NCBI RefSeq assembly: GCF_000615945.1
Contig: NZ_BAMO01000004.1
Coordinates: 1-64,000 of the forward strand
DNA length: 64,000 nt
Origin: Caldalkalibacillus mannanilyticus JCM 10596
GTDB lineage: Bacteria; Bacillota; Bacilli; Caldalkalibacillales; JCM-10596
Direction of reading: 5' to 3'
The position numbers and the translations under genes are program-made. Below, piece after piece: positions 54,675-63,618 of the stretch. Within the stretch, counting starts at the first letter, position 1. Each line of letters begins with the position of its first letter. Under the pieces are notes generated by a model that did no database searches, was not told the DNA's origin, and was given only the letters and a program-made list of their open reading frames with translations.

Positions 54675-55139
54675 TTAAGGGTGAATAGCCTCGTTTAATA
54701 AATGAACAGCTTGCTCTTGGGCAATTCCTTTTACAAGCATAAGTTCACTAATAAAGATTTGCTTGGCATTATCCAACATCATCTTATCTCCAGTGGCAAG
54801 TGTTCTTTTTTTACCCATGCGAATTAAATCGCGGATCACCTGCACTCCTTCATAAATATTCCCGCTCTTTATCTTATTCATATACATTCGAGATCTAAGA
54901 GCTGGATTAGGGATTGGATCTGATTCTTCTTGAAACAAATTAAGCACATCTTCTAATATATTGGAATCCACAACTTGTCTAATTCCCAAGTTGGATTCCA
55001 TAGGAAACATCAAACGCATGTTGTTGAGGTTTATAACAAAATAACTCTTTTTTTGACCAAGTATTTCCTTTTCTTCAATAGCTTCAATTACGCCAGCACC
55101 ATGCATAGGATAAACAATCCTATCACCAATTTGAAACAT
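54675..55139 (-). CDS. CarD-family transcriptional regulator
   Basis: 154 residues. N-terminal RNA-polymerase-interacting Tudor-like domain (FQIGDRIVYPMHGAGVIEAIEEKEI) and a C-terminal helical DNA-binding domain (MYMNKIKSGNIYEGVQVIRDL). Such proteins stabilise open promoter complexes. I chose ATG 55139 because AGGGGG lies 8 bases upstream; the GTG at 55148 abuts that site. Confidence 0.9.
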   Translation of the reverse strand: MFQIGDRIVYPMHGAGVIEAIEEKEILGQKKSYFVINLNNMRLMFPMESNLGIRQVVDSNILEDVLNLFQEESDPIPNPALRSRMYMNKIKSGNIYEGVQVIRDLIRMGKKRTLATGDKMMLDNAKQIFISELMLVKGIAQEQAVHLLNEAIHP

Positions 55140-55337
55140 GAAGCCCACCCCCTATTAGAGTAACCTAATAAGTGTAACACAAAAAGGATCAAATGGCAAA
55201 TAATAAATTTTATCATATGTTTTTTCAGTTTGTCAATATTTTTTTATCAACATAACAACCGATAAAAAAAGCAATAAAGCTATAGTTCCAATAGTCTAGA
55301 AACCAAAATAAATAATAAGATTGGAAGTTGAATTATA

Positions 55338-56021
55338 ATGAAAATTTTGTTAGTAGAAGATGATAAGACCATTGCCTCTGGGCTTGAATATTCCCTGCAA
55401 CAGGAGCAATATACAACGATACTATGCCATGACGTTGATTCGGCAAAAAAGGTACTAGCTGAAGAACTAAATCATTTAACTTTATGTATCTTTGATTTAT
55501 CGTTGCCTGATGGAAGCGGTTATGACCTGTGCCGTCTAGTCAAAGAAAAAAGTGATATTCCTGTTATTTTTCTAACAGCGATTGATGATGAAGTTAATGT
55601 AGTAATGGGGCTAGATATGGGGGCCGATGATTATATTACAAAGCCCTTTCGGATTCGGGAGCTGCTCTCGCGAATCAATTCAGTGCTGCGGCGTTACCAT
55701 AAACAGTTCCAATCAAAAAGCGTGATCAACATAGAGAATATTCGGGTTCATACGCTAGAAGGAAAAGTATACAAGAACGGGGAAGAAATCTTAATGACAG
55801 CCCTTGAATATCGGTTATTTCTGATTTTTGCCACTCATATGGGTCAGGTTCTTTCTAGAAACCAGCTATTGGAACAGATATGGGATGTAGCAGGGGATTT
55901 CGTCAATGATAATACTTTAACGGTCTATATTAAGAGGCTCAGAGAAAAATTAGAGGATGATCCTCAACATCCAACACTGATTAAGACCATTCGAGGACTA
56001 GGCTATAAGGTGGGTGAGTAA
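55338..56021 (+). CDS. OmpR-family response regulator
   Basis: 227 residues. Receiver domain (acidic pocket EDD, phospho-acceptor Asp53 in FDLSLPDG, conserved Lys in ITKPF) and a winged-helix output domain (NDNTLTVYIKRLREKLEDD, RGLGYKV). Heads an operon-like series with a histidine kinase and an ABC transporter, as in peptide-antibiotic detoxification modules of Firmicutes. Confidence 0.93.
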   Translation: MKILLVEDDKTIASGLEYSLQQEQYTTILCHDVDSAKKVLAEELNHLTLCIFDLSLPDGSGYDLCRLVKEKSDIPVIFLTAIDDEVNVVMGLDMGADDYITKPFRIRELLSRINSVLRRYHKQFQSKSVINIENIRVHTLEGKVYKNGEEILMTALEYRLFLIFATHMGQVLSRNQLLEQIWDVAGDFVNDNTLTVYIKRLREKLEDDPQHPTLIKTIRGLGYKVGE

Positions 56022-56026
56022 CTACT

Positions 56027-57031
56027 ATGCTTCGCAATAAAGAAATCCAAGTATTTATCCTCATCATGTGCTTTATTACAATCGTAGCGACAGTTTTTGC
56101 TGCTGCTTTGTTTTCGTTTCAAGCTGCTTTACTTTTGCTCGTCACAGCCGCTTTGTTGATTGGATGCAGCCTTGTCTTTACAAAATGGCGATACAACGAA
56201 ATGAATAAACTCTCAAGCTATTTACGCCAGATTACGAGTGGTGATTATAGCCTCGATGTGCGGGATAATCGTGAGGGAGAGCTAAGTATTTTGAAAAACG
56301 ACATCTATAAAGTCACTCTGATGCTATCTGAGCATAGCTCACTTCTCCAAAAAGAGAAAAATCAACTAACAAATGCAATCTCAGATATCTCTCATCAACT
56401 CAAAACCCCTCTAACATCCATGCTCGTTATGGTCGATTTGTTACGTAATCCAGAGCTAAATGCGGGTAAAAGAGCAGAATTCACTCATAATATACGTATT
56501 CAGCTAGAAAGGATCGAATGGCTTGTTTCATCACTACTTAAACTCTCCAAAATAGATGCAGGTTCTGTGCATTTCAAACGAGAGAAGATTGTAGTTGAAC
56601 AGTTAATTCAAAAAGCAATTGAACCCCTTTTGATCCCGATGGAAATAAAATCGATAACGTTGAGGGTGGAAGGAAAGAACGATGATTCCTTTATGGGGGA
56701 TCTAAATTGGACCACTGAAGCTCTTATTAATATATTGAAAAATGCTGTTGAGCATACGCCTGAAGGAGGAGAAATCACCATTTCCTTCGCAGAAAACACA
56801 CTGTTTACTGAAATCAACCTATCAGATAACGGAAAAGGGATTCCCAAAGAAGATCTACCTTATATCTTTAAGCGCTTCTATAAGGGAAAGAATGCATACG
56901 AAGAGAGTGTAGGTATTGGACTTGCTATGGCTCATAGCATTATTACGAACCAAAGAGGGGCTTTGCATGTTAAAAGCGAGCAGGGGAGAGGAACACAATT
57001 TAGCCTGAAATTTTATAAGCAAATTATTTAA
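56027..57031 (+). CDS. Sensor histidine kinase with short intramembrane sensor
   Basis: 334 residues. Two membrane helices near the N terminus joined by only a few residues, so there is almost no extracellular sensor; a HAMP-like linker follows, then the phospho-acceptor His (SDISHQLKTPLTSM), N box (NILKNAVEHTP), G1 (DNGKGIP) and G2 (GIGLAMAH). Such intramembrane kinases often rely on their partner ABC transporter to sense the stimulus. Starts 5 bases after the regulator stop. Confidence 0.92.
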   Translation: MLRNKEIQVFILIMCFITIVATVFAAALFSFQAALLLLVTAALLIGCSLVFTKWRYNEMNKLSSYLRQITSGDYSLDVRDNREGELSILKNDIYKVTLMLSEHSSLLQKEKNQLTNAISDISHQLKTPLTSMLVMVDLLRNPELNAGKRAEFTHNIRIQLERIEWLVSSLLKLSKIDAGSVHFKREKIVVEQLIQKAIEPLLIPMEIKSITLRVEGKNDDSFMGDLNWTTEALINILKNAVEHTPEGGEITISFAENTLFTEINLSDNGKGIPKEDLPYIFKRFYKGKNAYEESVGIGLAMAHSIITNQRGALHVKSEQGRGTQFSLKFYKQII

Positions 57032-57060
57032 TATTGGGGGAAAAGCTAAGTGACTAAATT

Positions 57061-57093
57061 GTCATTTTACAGTCACTTGAACGTCATACAAGA
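57061..57093 (+). promoter_or_regulatory. Three 11-bp phased direct repeats at the ABC transporter promoter
   Basis: GTCA occurs at 57061, 57072 and 57083, exactly one helical turn apart, each heading an 11-mer (GTCATTTTACA, GTCACTTGAAC, GTCATACAAGA). A reversed copy GTGAC lies at 57050-57054. A TATACT -10 follows at 57098-57103 with the repeats over the -35. Likely binding site of the adjacent response regulator. Confidence 0.55.
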
Positions 57094-57134
57094 CAGATAT
57101 ACTGAACCTATCATCAAATTCATGGAGGTTTACT

Positions 57135-57650
57135 ATGGAAATACTCAAAATTGAAAATCTGTCTAAAGTCTACGGTAAAGGAGACACAGCTGTAACCGCC
57201 TTAGATCAAGTTTCTTTCACCGTAAAAAAAGGAGAGTTTGTTGCCATTATCGGTCCTTCTGGATCAGGCAAATCAACACTCCTGCATATGCTAGGTGGGG
57301 TAGATCGACCCACCAGCGGAAAAGTTCTCGTGGATAACACAGACATTTATAAGCTGAATGAAACGCAACTTGCTATCTTCCGTCGCAGACAAATCGGCTT
57401 AATCTATCAATTCTATAACCTAATACCGGTGCTAACAGTAGAGGAAAACATAACACTTCCTTTACTGCTTGATCAGCATAAGGTTGATCAAAATCAGTTC
57501 GAAAATATTGTCAAGATCTTAAACTTACAAAACCGGCTTCACCACCTGCCGAATCAACTTTCTGGTGGACAACAACAACGGGTTTCTATAGGCAGAGCCT
57601 TATCAGTCATCCTGCTATTATGCTGGCAGATGAACCAACAGGGAATTTAG
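57135..57650 (+). CDS. ABC transporter ATP-binding protein, N-terminal part (frame break)
   Basis: Walker A GPSGSGKST, Q-loop region and signature LSGGQQQRVSIGRAL are present; the protein is of the MacB/LolD-like type partnering FtsX permeases. After RALS the frame is lost: adding one A after 57605 restores SHPAIMLADEPTG, the Walker B of the next segment. Corrected gene is 57135-57817, 227 residues, the normal size. GGAGG precedes ATG 57135. Confidence 0.92.
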   Translation: MEILKIENLSKVYGKGDTAVTALDQVSFTVKKGEFVAIIGPSGSGKSTLLHMLGGVDRPTSGKVLVDNTDIYKLNETQLAIFRRRQIGLIYQFYNLIPVLTVEENITLPLLLDQHKVDQNQFENIVKILNLQNRLHHLPNQLSGGQQQRVSIGRALSVILLLCWQMNQQGI

Positions 57651-57817
57651 ATAGTAAGAATAGCACCGAAATCATTGATCTTCTAAAGATGTTTAATAAA
57701 ACCTTTAACCAGACTCTTATTGTCATTACTCATGATGAGCGGATCGCCTTGCAAGCAGATCGAGTGATTGCCATTGAGGATGGGAGGATTGCTAAGGACG
57801 AGGTGATTCGTCCATGA
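57620..57817 (+). CDS. ABC transporter ATP-binding protein, C-terminal part
   Basis: Holds Walker B (MLADEPTGNLDSKN) and the H-loop His (VITHDERIA). It is the continuation of the preceding segment, not a separate protein. Its TGA overlaps the permease ATG (ATGA at 57814-57817). Confidence 0.88.
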   Translation: MLADEPTGNLDSKNSTEIIDLLKMFNKTFNQTLIVITHDERIALQADRVIAIEDGRIAKDEVIRP

Positions 57818-58422
57818 ATATTGTCAATAAACTCACCGTTAGACATCTAAAACAAAACAAAAGACGAACACTGGTGACCATTATTGGAGTGATTATCTCA
57901 GTAGCCATGATTACTGCCGTCGCCACCCTTGGTTTTTCTTTTATGGATTTACTTCAGAGGCAAACCATTGCTGATGAGGGGGAATGGCATGTTATCTACA
58001 AAGATATTCATATAGAGCAAATTGAAGCAATAAAAAACGATAGTGAGACAAAGGGTGTAGTCCTGTCTAGAGATCTTGGGTTTGCCGTCCTAGAAGAAGG
58101 ACAGAACGAGAATAAACCTTATTTGTTTATTAAAGAGTACAACACTTTAGGCTTTGAAAAATTTCCTATTGTCTTAACTAAAGGAAGATTGCCACAAGCC
58201 ACCAATGAAGTAGTAATATCGAAGCATATTGCGACGAATGGAAAAGTAGAGTATAACATTGGCGATGTTTTGGAGCTTGAAGTAGGGGATCGTGCTCTTC
58301 CTGATGGTGGAGAGATGGACTATCCAATGAATCAATCCTACTCACTAGAAATAAAAAATGGAGAGATACTTGAAACGTTAGTGAATACGAAGCCCGTAAA
58401 CTATACAATAGTCGGATTATAG
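57814..58422 (+). CDS. FtsX-like ABC permease, segment 1
   Basis: N-terminal segment: cytoplasmic lead (LTVRHLKQNKRRTLVTIIG), first membrane helix and the start of the extracellular domain, up to NYTIVGL. Start ATG 57814 overlaps the ATPase stop. Confidence 0.8.
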   Translation: MNIVNKLTVRHLKQNKRRTLVTIIGVIISVAMITAVATLGFSFMDLLQRQTIADEGEWHVIYKDIHIEQIEAIKNDSETKGVVLSRDLGFAVLEEGQNENKPYLFIKEYNTLGFEKFPIVLTKGRLPQATNEVVISKHIATNGKVEYNIGDVLELEVGDRALPDGGEMDYPMNQSYSLEIKNGEILETLVNTKPVNYTIVGL

Positions 58423-58487
58423 AGCGTCCCACTTGGGAGCCTGCATGGTCACCTGGATATACGCTGATTAGTTACATTGATGAAAGC

Positions 58488-58718
58488 TTGCTTGATGCAA
58501 ACGAAACCGTTCATGCTTCTGTTATCTTGAAGAATGTGAAAAAGTCATTATTCACTCATGCGGAAAAATTGGCAAATGAAAACAATATAAATTCATACAC
58601 ATTTAATAATCATTTGTTACGCTTCTATGGAGTAATAAAGGATGACCAATTACAGTTCACACTTTTTTCACTCTGCGCTATCATCATGTCAGTCATTATG
58701 GTTGGCTCCGTCGCCTGA
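58488..58718 (+). CDS. FtsX-like ABC permease, segment 2
   Basis: End of the first extracellular domain and one membrane helix (LCAIIMSVIMVGSVA). The frame is open back to the first break, so the apparent TTG start is not real. Confidence 0.65.
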   Translation: MLDANETVHASVILKNVKKSLFTHAEKLANENNINSYTFNNHLLRFYGVIKDDQLQFTLFSLCAIIMSVIMVGSVA

Positions 58719-58762
58719 TCTATAATGCCTTTGCCATCTCAGTATCCGAGCGCTCTCGGCAT

Positions 58763-59746
58763 TTGGGTATGCTTTCAAGTGTTGGAGCAACTAAAAAGCA
58801 AAAGCGAAACTCTGTCTTTTTCGAAGGGGCTCTGATTGGTCTAATTAGCATTCCAATTGGCATACTTAGTGGCTTAAGCGGAATTGGAATCACCTTTTGG
58901 TCTATTAATTCAATGTTGCAGGATGCGTTACGCATATCGGAAAAATTAGTCGTTGTTGTAACGCCGTTATCTATTCTGAGCGCCTGTGTAGTCTCCATCG
59001 CAACTATTTTTATCTCAACCTATCTTCCTGCACGAAGAGCATCACGAATCTCAGCCATTGATGCGATTCGACAAACGGAGGATATTAAGCTTACAAATAA
59101 AGCAGTGAAAACATCCAAGCTTGTTCGCAAATTATTTGGAATCGAAGCAGAAATCGGGCTAAAAAATTTAAAAAGAAACAATCGCAGATATGTGGTTACT
59201 GTCTTTTCACTCGTGGTCAGTATTGTCCTATTTTTAGTTGTATCTTTTTTCTCAACCAATTTGGAGAAATCTCTCTCCTTGTCGCAAAAAGGGATCAACT
59301 TCGATATTCAAGTTTTTTTTGGCAATGAAATAGATGATAAAGATCAAAAGCTAAAAAATGCAATCCTCTCTCTTGATGGAGTAACAGACTCCTCCGTCAA
59401 TAGAGAACTAATGACGACTTCATGGATCGAAGAGGAATTTATCGCAGCAGAACTACAGTCAAGATTGAAAGAAGATCAAGAACTACTGAATGAAGGAAAA
59501 TACCCATATTATATTAAAGTGCATAGTTTGGATGAGGAAAGCTTGAAAGCTTATGCCCAAGAAACTGGTGCTAATTATGAAGAGCTTAATCATCCTGAAA
59601 AGTTATCCGCTATTGTAATTGATACTGCCTCTTATGTAGATCTTAGACAAGATAAGTATACTGAAACCAAGGCGATTCAAGCCAGAATAGGACAAACTCT
59701 TGATCTATCTACGAAAAAGAGAATGAAGAGCATCTTGGCAGTGTAG
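58763..59746 (+). CDS. FtsX-like ABC permease, segment 3
   Basis: Typical FtsX text MLSSVGATKKQKRNSVFFEGALIG sits near its start, followed by two membrane helices, a middle linker, one more helix (VVTVFSLVVSIVLFLVVSF) and the second extracellular domain. Apparent start TTG is internal. Confidence 0.75.
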   Translation: MGMLSSVGATKKQKRNSVFFEGALIGLISIPIGILSGLSGIGITFWSINSMLQDALRISEKLVVVVTPLSILSACVVSIATIFISTYLPARRASRISAIDAIRQTEDIKLTNKAVKTSKLVRKLFGIEAEIGLKNLKRNNRRYVVTVFSLVVSIVLFLVVSFFSTNLEKSLSLSQKGINFDIQVFFGNEIDDKDQKLKNAILSLDGVTDSSVNRELMTTSWIEEEFIAAELQSRLKEDQELLNEGKYPYYIKVHSLDEESLKAYAQETGANYEELNHPEKLSAIVIDTASYVDLRQDKYTETKAIQARIGQTLDLSTKKRMKSILAV

Positions 59747-59775
59747 ACATTTCTGCTCTAACATCAAAGCGCCCA

Positions 59776-60405
59776 ATGGGGATTTTACCGAACAAAATTG
59801 GAGGACTGGACATCATTGTTTCGGAACGTACCTTTGAGCATCTTACACAAAATGTAACGAACCCTATTATCTATACAACCTTATTCCTGAAAAGTACGGA
59901 CCCTATGGCAACACAACAACAGATTGAGGAAATGAAAGAAAGAGCCATGCATATTTGGAATGTACATCAGGTAAGGCAACAGGAAGAACAGCTCTCCACT
60001 ATCATTTCAGTCTTTACTTATGGTTTTATTGTCTTAATCACAGCGATCTCTATTGCCAACATATTCAATACCATCTCAACCAGCATTTCATTGAGAAAAA
60101 GAGAGTTCGCCATGTTGAAGTCGGTTGGGATGACACCACAGGGGTTCAACAAATTAATTCATTATGAAAGTATTTTTTATGGGGTCAAATCTCTCATTTA
60201 TGGGCTTCCTCTCAGCTATCTGTTCATGTACCTGATCCATATTTCGTTGATGAACAGCTTTGACTATCAGTTTGCTCTTCCTTGGAATAGTATTCTATTT
60301 GCTATTATCGCCGTATTTATCATCGTGAGTGCTGCCATGCTGTACTCAATTTCTAAGGTGAAAAAGGAAAACATTATCGATGGGTTAAAGCAGGAAAACA
60401 TCTAG
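59776..60405 (+). CDS. FtsX-like ABC permease, segment 4
   Basis: C-terminal FtsX domain with three helices and the motif RKREFAMLKSVGMTPQGF. The apparent ATG is internal; it continues segment 3. Confidence 0.75.
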   Translation: MGILPNKIGGLDIIVSERTFEHLTQNVTNPIIYTTLFLKSTDPMATQQQIEEMKERAMHIWNVHQVRQQEEQLSTIISVFTYGFIVLITAISIANIFNTISTSISLRKREFAMLKSVGMTPQGFNKLIHYESIFYGVKSLIYGLPLSYLFMYLIHISLMNSFDYQFALPWNSILFAIIAVFIIVSAAMLYSISKVKKENIIDGLKQENI

Positions 60406-60416
60406 TTTGTACTAGT

Positions 60417-60444
60417 GCCTTCTCCACTATGGAGAAGGCTTTTC
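60417..60444. terminator. Terminator between permease and glycosyltransferase genes
   Basis: GCCTTCTCC (60417-60425) pairs perfectly with 60431-60439 around ACTAT, followed by TTTTCT. Confidence 0.88.
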
Positions 60445-60472
60445 TATGTGAATAGACTTGAAAGAAAACATT

Positions 60473-61621
60473 CTATGCACTATATAAGTTTTGTGTTGAG
60501 TGCTCTATCACCTGAGAATAGCTGGAAATAAGCTTAGCAAATATCTCATCCCAGGATTGGCTTAAAGCGAACTCACGCGCTTCTGCTGCCATCACCAACC
60601 GAAGCTGTTCATACTCTAATACTATTTTTGTATGTTCTACGAAGCTTTGAGCATCTTTGGGCTTACATAGAAATCCATTTTCAGCATGTGTAATTAAATG
60701 CTGAACTCCCCCTGCTTGAGCTCCAATGATTGGTAATCCTGAAGCCATAGCTTCTAAAACCACATTTCCAAATGTTTCAGTTGATGAAGGGAATAAGAAG
60801 AGATCACTCGAAGCATAGATTTCAGCTAATTCTTGCCCTTCAACAAAGTGGGCAAAAGAAATCTGAGGATGAGGTCGCTCCCTTAACTCTTGAAGCAGGG
60901 GACCATCTCCTACGATCAATAAATGTGAATTTTCTTTTAGACTTTCAGGTAGAGAATGAAAGGCATAAAAAAGAACATCTATATCTTTTTCTGGAGCAAT
61001 GCGTCCTACATACAGCAGAATATTTTTCTCCTTAATGTTATACTTTTCTCGTATACGATTAGAGCGCTTCGCAGGGGTAAAAAAGGTATGATCAACTCCA
61101 CGGCCCCATATTTCAATGTCATGATGGATATGATGTTCAACTAGTTTTTCTTTTGTGCTCTGTGAGGGAACATATACTTTTTTACAAGATTGATGAAACC
61201 ATCTCATGTATCGCCAAATCCATTTTTGTAAAAAGAGTAAATGGTAATATTGGAGATAAGCATCAAAATGAGTATGATAGGAAGCTACTGTTGGGATATT
61301 CAGCTTTCTTCCATAGTGTGTTCCATATAACCCTAAGTTAAAAGGTGTAGCCACATGAATCAGCGATGGTTTAAATTGATCTAAAATAAGCTTCATTTGA
61401 ATAGGGTTGGGAATGGTAATCCTACATTCAGGATAGAGAAAAAAAGGAAGGCTTGTAAAACGCTGAATCTGCGGAAGGGTAGGGATAGAAGAACTGCTTT
61501 CTGGTGCAAAAACTTGAAAGGTAATACGATTTCTAGTGAGATAGGTAGTAAATTTATCAAGAGTACGGGCAACCCCATTTATTTCGGGTGTATAAGTATC
61601 GGTAAAGATCGCAATACGCAT
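60473..61621 (-). CDS. Glycosyltransferase family 4 (GT-B)
   Basis: 382 residues. N-terminal acceptor domain starting MRIAIFTDTYTPEINGVARTL, C-terminal nucleotide-sugar domain with YVGRIAPEKDIDVL and the E-x7-E motif ETFGNVVLEAMASGLP. Closest in style to bacterial alpha-mannosyltransferases or lipid sugar transferases (MgtA/SQD2-like). Start has GGGGAGA upstream. Likely role in glycolipid synthesis, donor unknown. Confidence 0.88.
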   Translation of the reverse strand: MRIAIFTDTYTPEINGVARTLDKFTTYLTRNRITFQVFAPESSSSIPTLPQIQRFTSLPFFLYPECRITIPNPIQMKLILDQFKPSLIHVATPFNLGLYGTHYGRKLNIPTVASYHTHFDAYLQYYHLLFLQKWIWRYMRWFHQSCKKVYVPSQSTKEKLVEHHIHHDIEIWGRGVDHTFFTPAKRSNRIREKYNIKEKNILLYVGRIAPEKDIDVLFYAFHSLPESLKENSHLLIVGDGPLLQELRERPHPQISFAHFVEGQELAEIYASSDLFLFPSSTETFGNVVLEAMASGLPIIGAQAGGVQHLITHAENGFLCKPKDAQSFVEHTKIVLEYEQLRLVMAAEAREFALSQSWDEIFAKLISSYSQVIEHSTQNLYSA

Positions 61622-61818
61622 GTCAATCTCCCCTTTGTCGTTAATCTGGTTCCCTTACCCTTATAATTTAACAAAAAAGTATAAATATAATGTTAAGCTA
61701 CTATTAATCTTGGTTGAAATTTACTTTTTTTTGCCTCATAATTGTATAATGCTAGAGATTATTTTTTTGATTCATTCATCCTTCTAAAAAATTGTCAATG
61801 GATAGAAAGTAGGTCAAT

Positions 61819-62994
61819 ATGTCAGAAGAGAATATTACAAGAATAACATTAGATGGAAAAGAATTTATCCTGATTGGAACAGCGCATGTATCCAAGCAAA
61901 GTGCAGAACAAGTAAAAGCAGTGATCGAAGCAGAAAGACCTGATTCCGTTTGTGTCGAATTGGATGATCAAAGATATCAAGCGATCAAGGCAGGGAACAA
62001 ATGGAAAGACATGGACATCTTTAAAGTGATCAAAGAAAAGAAAGCCACGTTGCTTTTGATGAATCTGATGATCTCTTCCTTTCAAAAACGCTTAGCAAAA
62101 CAGTTTGGTATTCAACCAGGACAAGAAATGATCCAAGGAATTGACTCTGCAAAAGAGGTGGGGGCAAAATTGGTTCTAGCTGACCGGAATATTCAAATTA
62201 CTTTCGCGAGAATATGGAGTGGTGTTGGCTTCTGGGGAAAGGCAAAGCTCCTTATGCAAATTTTGTTAAGTATTTTTAACGATGAAAAAATCACTGAAGA
62301 AGAGTTAGAAAAAATGAAATCTCAGGATTCACTTGATGCGATGCTCAGTGAATTTACTCATAACTTTCCAAAGCTGAAAACACCCTTGATTGACGAACGT
62401 GATCAGTTTTTGGCACAAAAGATTAAAGATGCACCTGGTGAGAAAATTGTCGCTGTCTTAGGGGCCGCTCATGTCCCTGGAATAAAAGAAGAAATCAAAC
62501 GAGAACATGATCTAAGAGCCTTATCGCAGGTTCCTCCAAAATCTAAAGTCCCTATGATGATTGCTTGGCTCATTCCACTTATAATTATTTCAATTATTGC
62601 TTATACCTTTTATGCCAATCCTACGGCTGGATTTCAGCAGACATTAAGCTGGGTCTTATGGAATGGATCTTTATCTGCTATAGGAACTGCCCTTGCTCTT
62701 GGACATCCTCTTGCCGTAGTTACAGCTTTCATTATAGCTCCATTAAGCTCGTTAAGTCCTCTTATGGCAGCTGGATGGTTTGCCGGGATTGTTCAAGCCT
62801 ATTTCCGCAGACCTACTGTACAAGACTTCGAAAATCTGTCGGAGGATGTGTTTAGCTTTAAAGGCTTTTGGAACAATAAAGTGACTCGTATTCTACTCGT
62901 CGTGACTTTAGCTAACATAGGCAGCACATTAGGAACTATATTTGGCGGATCTGATGTCGTGCGTTTATTTATAAAAACGATATTTGGAGGTTAA
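61819..62994 (+). CDS. TraB/PrgY family membrane protein
   Basis: 391 residues. The N-terminal ~230 hold the TraB motifs LIGTAHVSKQSAEQV, VCVELDDQRY and AVLGAAHVPGI; four membrane helices follow (MMIAWLIPLIIISIIAYTFY and others). PrgY of enterococci reduces the activity of exported peptide pheromones; the family has a presumed metal-dependent proteolytic fold. Role here unknown. The 200 bases upstream hold a TATAAT at 61745-61750 without a good -35. Confidence 0.88.
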   Translation: MSEENITRITLDGKEFILIGTAHVSKQSAEQVKAVIEAERPDSVCVELDDQRYQAIKAGNKWKDMDIFKVIKEKKATLLLMNLMISSFQKRLAKQFGIQPGQEMIQGIDSAKEVGAKLVLADRNIQITFARIWSGVGFWGKAKLLMQILLSIFNDEKITEEELEKMKSQDSLDAMLSEFTHNFPKLKTPLIDERDQFLAQKIKDAPGEKIVAVLGAAHVPGIKEEIKREHDLRALSQVPPKSKVPMMIAWLIPLIIISIIAYTFYANPTAGFQQTLSWVLWNGSLSAIGTALALGHPLAVVTAFIIAPLSSLSPLMAAGWFAGIVQAYFRRPTVQDFENLSEDVFSFKGFWNNKVTRILLVVTLANIGSTLGTIFGGSDVVRLFIKTIFGG

Positions 62995-62998
62995 TGGA

Positions 62999-63463
62999 GT
63001 GAAAATCATCGATAAGGAAGATCTGAGGCTAGTAGGGGTACACCTACAATGTGAAAACCTCTCGGAATATCAAATCGAAATACCAAAAGCGCAACAGAAC
63101 CTGCAAAGCCTTATGAACAAAATAGAACATATCATTTCTCCTACTATTTTTTACGGTGTGCACAAAGCGGATGCAGATGAAACAGAAGACGGCTACTGGA
63201 AATGCGTTGCAGTGGAACGCTATGAAAACATTCCAGAAGGTTTAGTTACCCTGACGATTCCTCAAGGTAGATATTCGGTGCTTCTCCATACAGGATCAGC
63301 AAAGGACATCCACCATACGTATAATCATCTACATAAACAAATAGAAGAAGCCGGATTGGAAATAGAGATGAGTAGATGGACGATTGAAGAATATAACTTC
63401 AATCAACCAACAGATCATAACATTAACATGAAAGTCCAAATTCACGAGCCAATTAAATACTAG
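62999..63463 (+). CDS. GyrI-like effector-binding protein
   Basis: 154 residues from GTG 62999 (GGAGG 8 bases upstream; the TTG 62984 overlaps the previous stop and the ribosome site). A single AraC-effector/GyrI-like domain (LVTLTIPQGRYSVLLHTG). It lies directly after the TraB gene and is likely co-transcribed. Ligand unknown. Confidence 0.8.
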   Translation: MKIIDKEDLRLVGVHLQCENLSEYQIEIPKAQQNLQSLMNKIEHIISPTIFYGVHKADADETEDGYWKCVAVERYENIPEGLVTLTIPQGRYSVLLHTGSAKDIHHTYNHLHKQIEEAGLEIEMSRWTIEEYNFNQPTDHNINMKVQIHEPIKY

Positions 63464-63470
63464 ATTAATA

Positions 63471-63530
63471 AAAACTTACCATGATGGACGTCGATTCTGG
63501 AGATAAGCCCTTATGGTAAGTTTTATTTTT
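63471..63530 (+). terminator. Terminator after the GyrI-like gene
   Basis: AAAACTTACCAT (63471-63482) pairs perfectly with 63513-63524, followed by ATTTTTCC. The loop is long (30 bases). Confidence 0.75.
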
Positions 63531-63618
63531 CCTCCTTATTTAGTGTATAATAAATTAAGTTTAGCAAAACGAAATATAAGCTAGAATAACCATACTATTA
63601 AAAAGGAGAGGCATAGCT

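Larger units (their letters stand above)
57814..60405 (+). pseudogene. FtsX-like ABC permease, whole gene with three one-base breaks
   Basis: Read through three single-base deletions, this is one gene of about 864 residues: an N-terminal membrane helix, a large extracellular domain, three membrane helices (first FtsX domain), a second helix and extracellular domain, and a second three-helix FtsX domain at the C terminus. Breaks: near 58419 (TTAATAG read as TTATAG), near 58712 (CCC read as CC) and near 59717 (A6 read as A5). Each repair restores family-like text and the total becomes a multiple of three. I list it as broken as read, but sequencing under-calls are the likelier cause. With the ATPase and two-component system it forms a likely peptide- or drug-expelling module. 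Confidence 0.8.
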
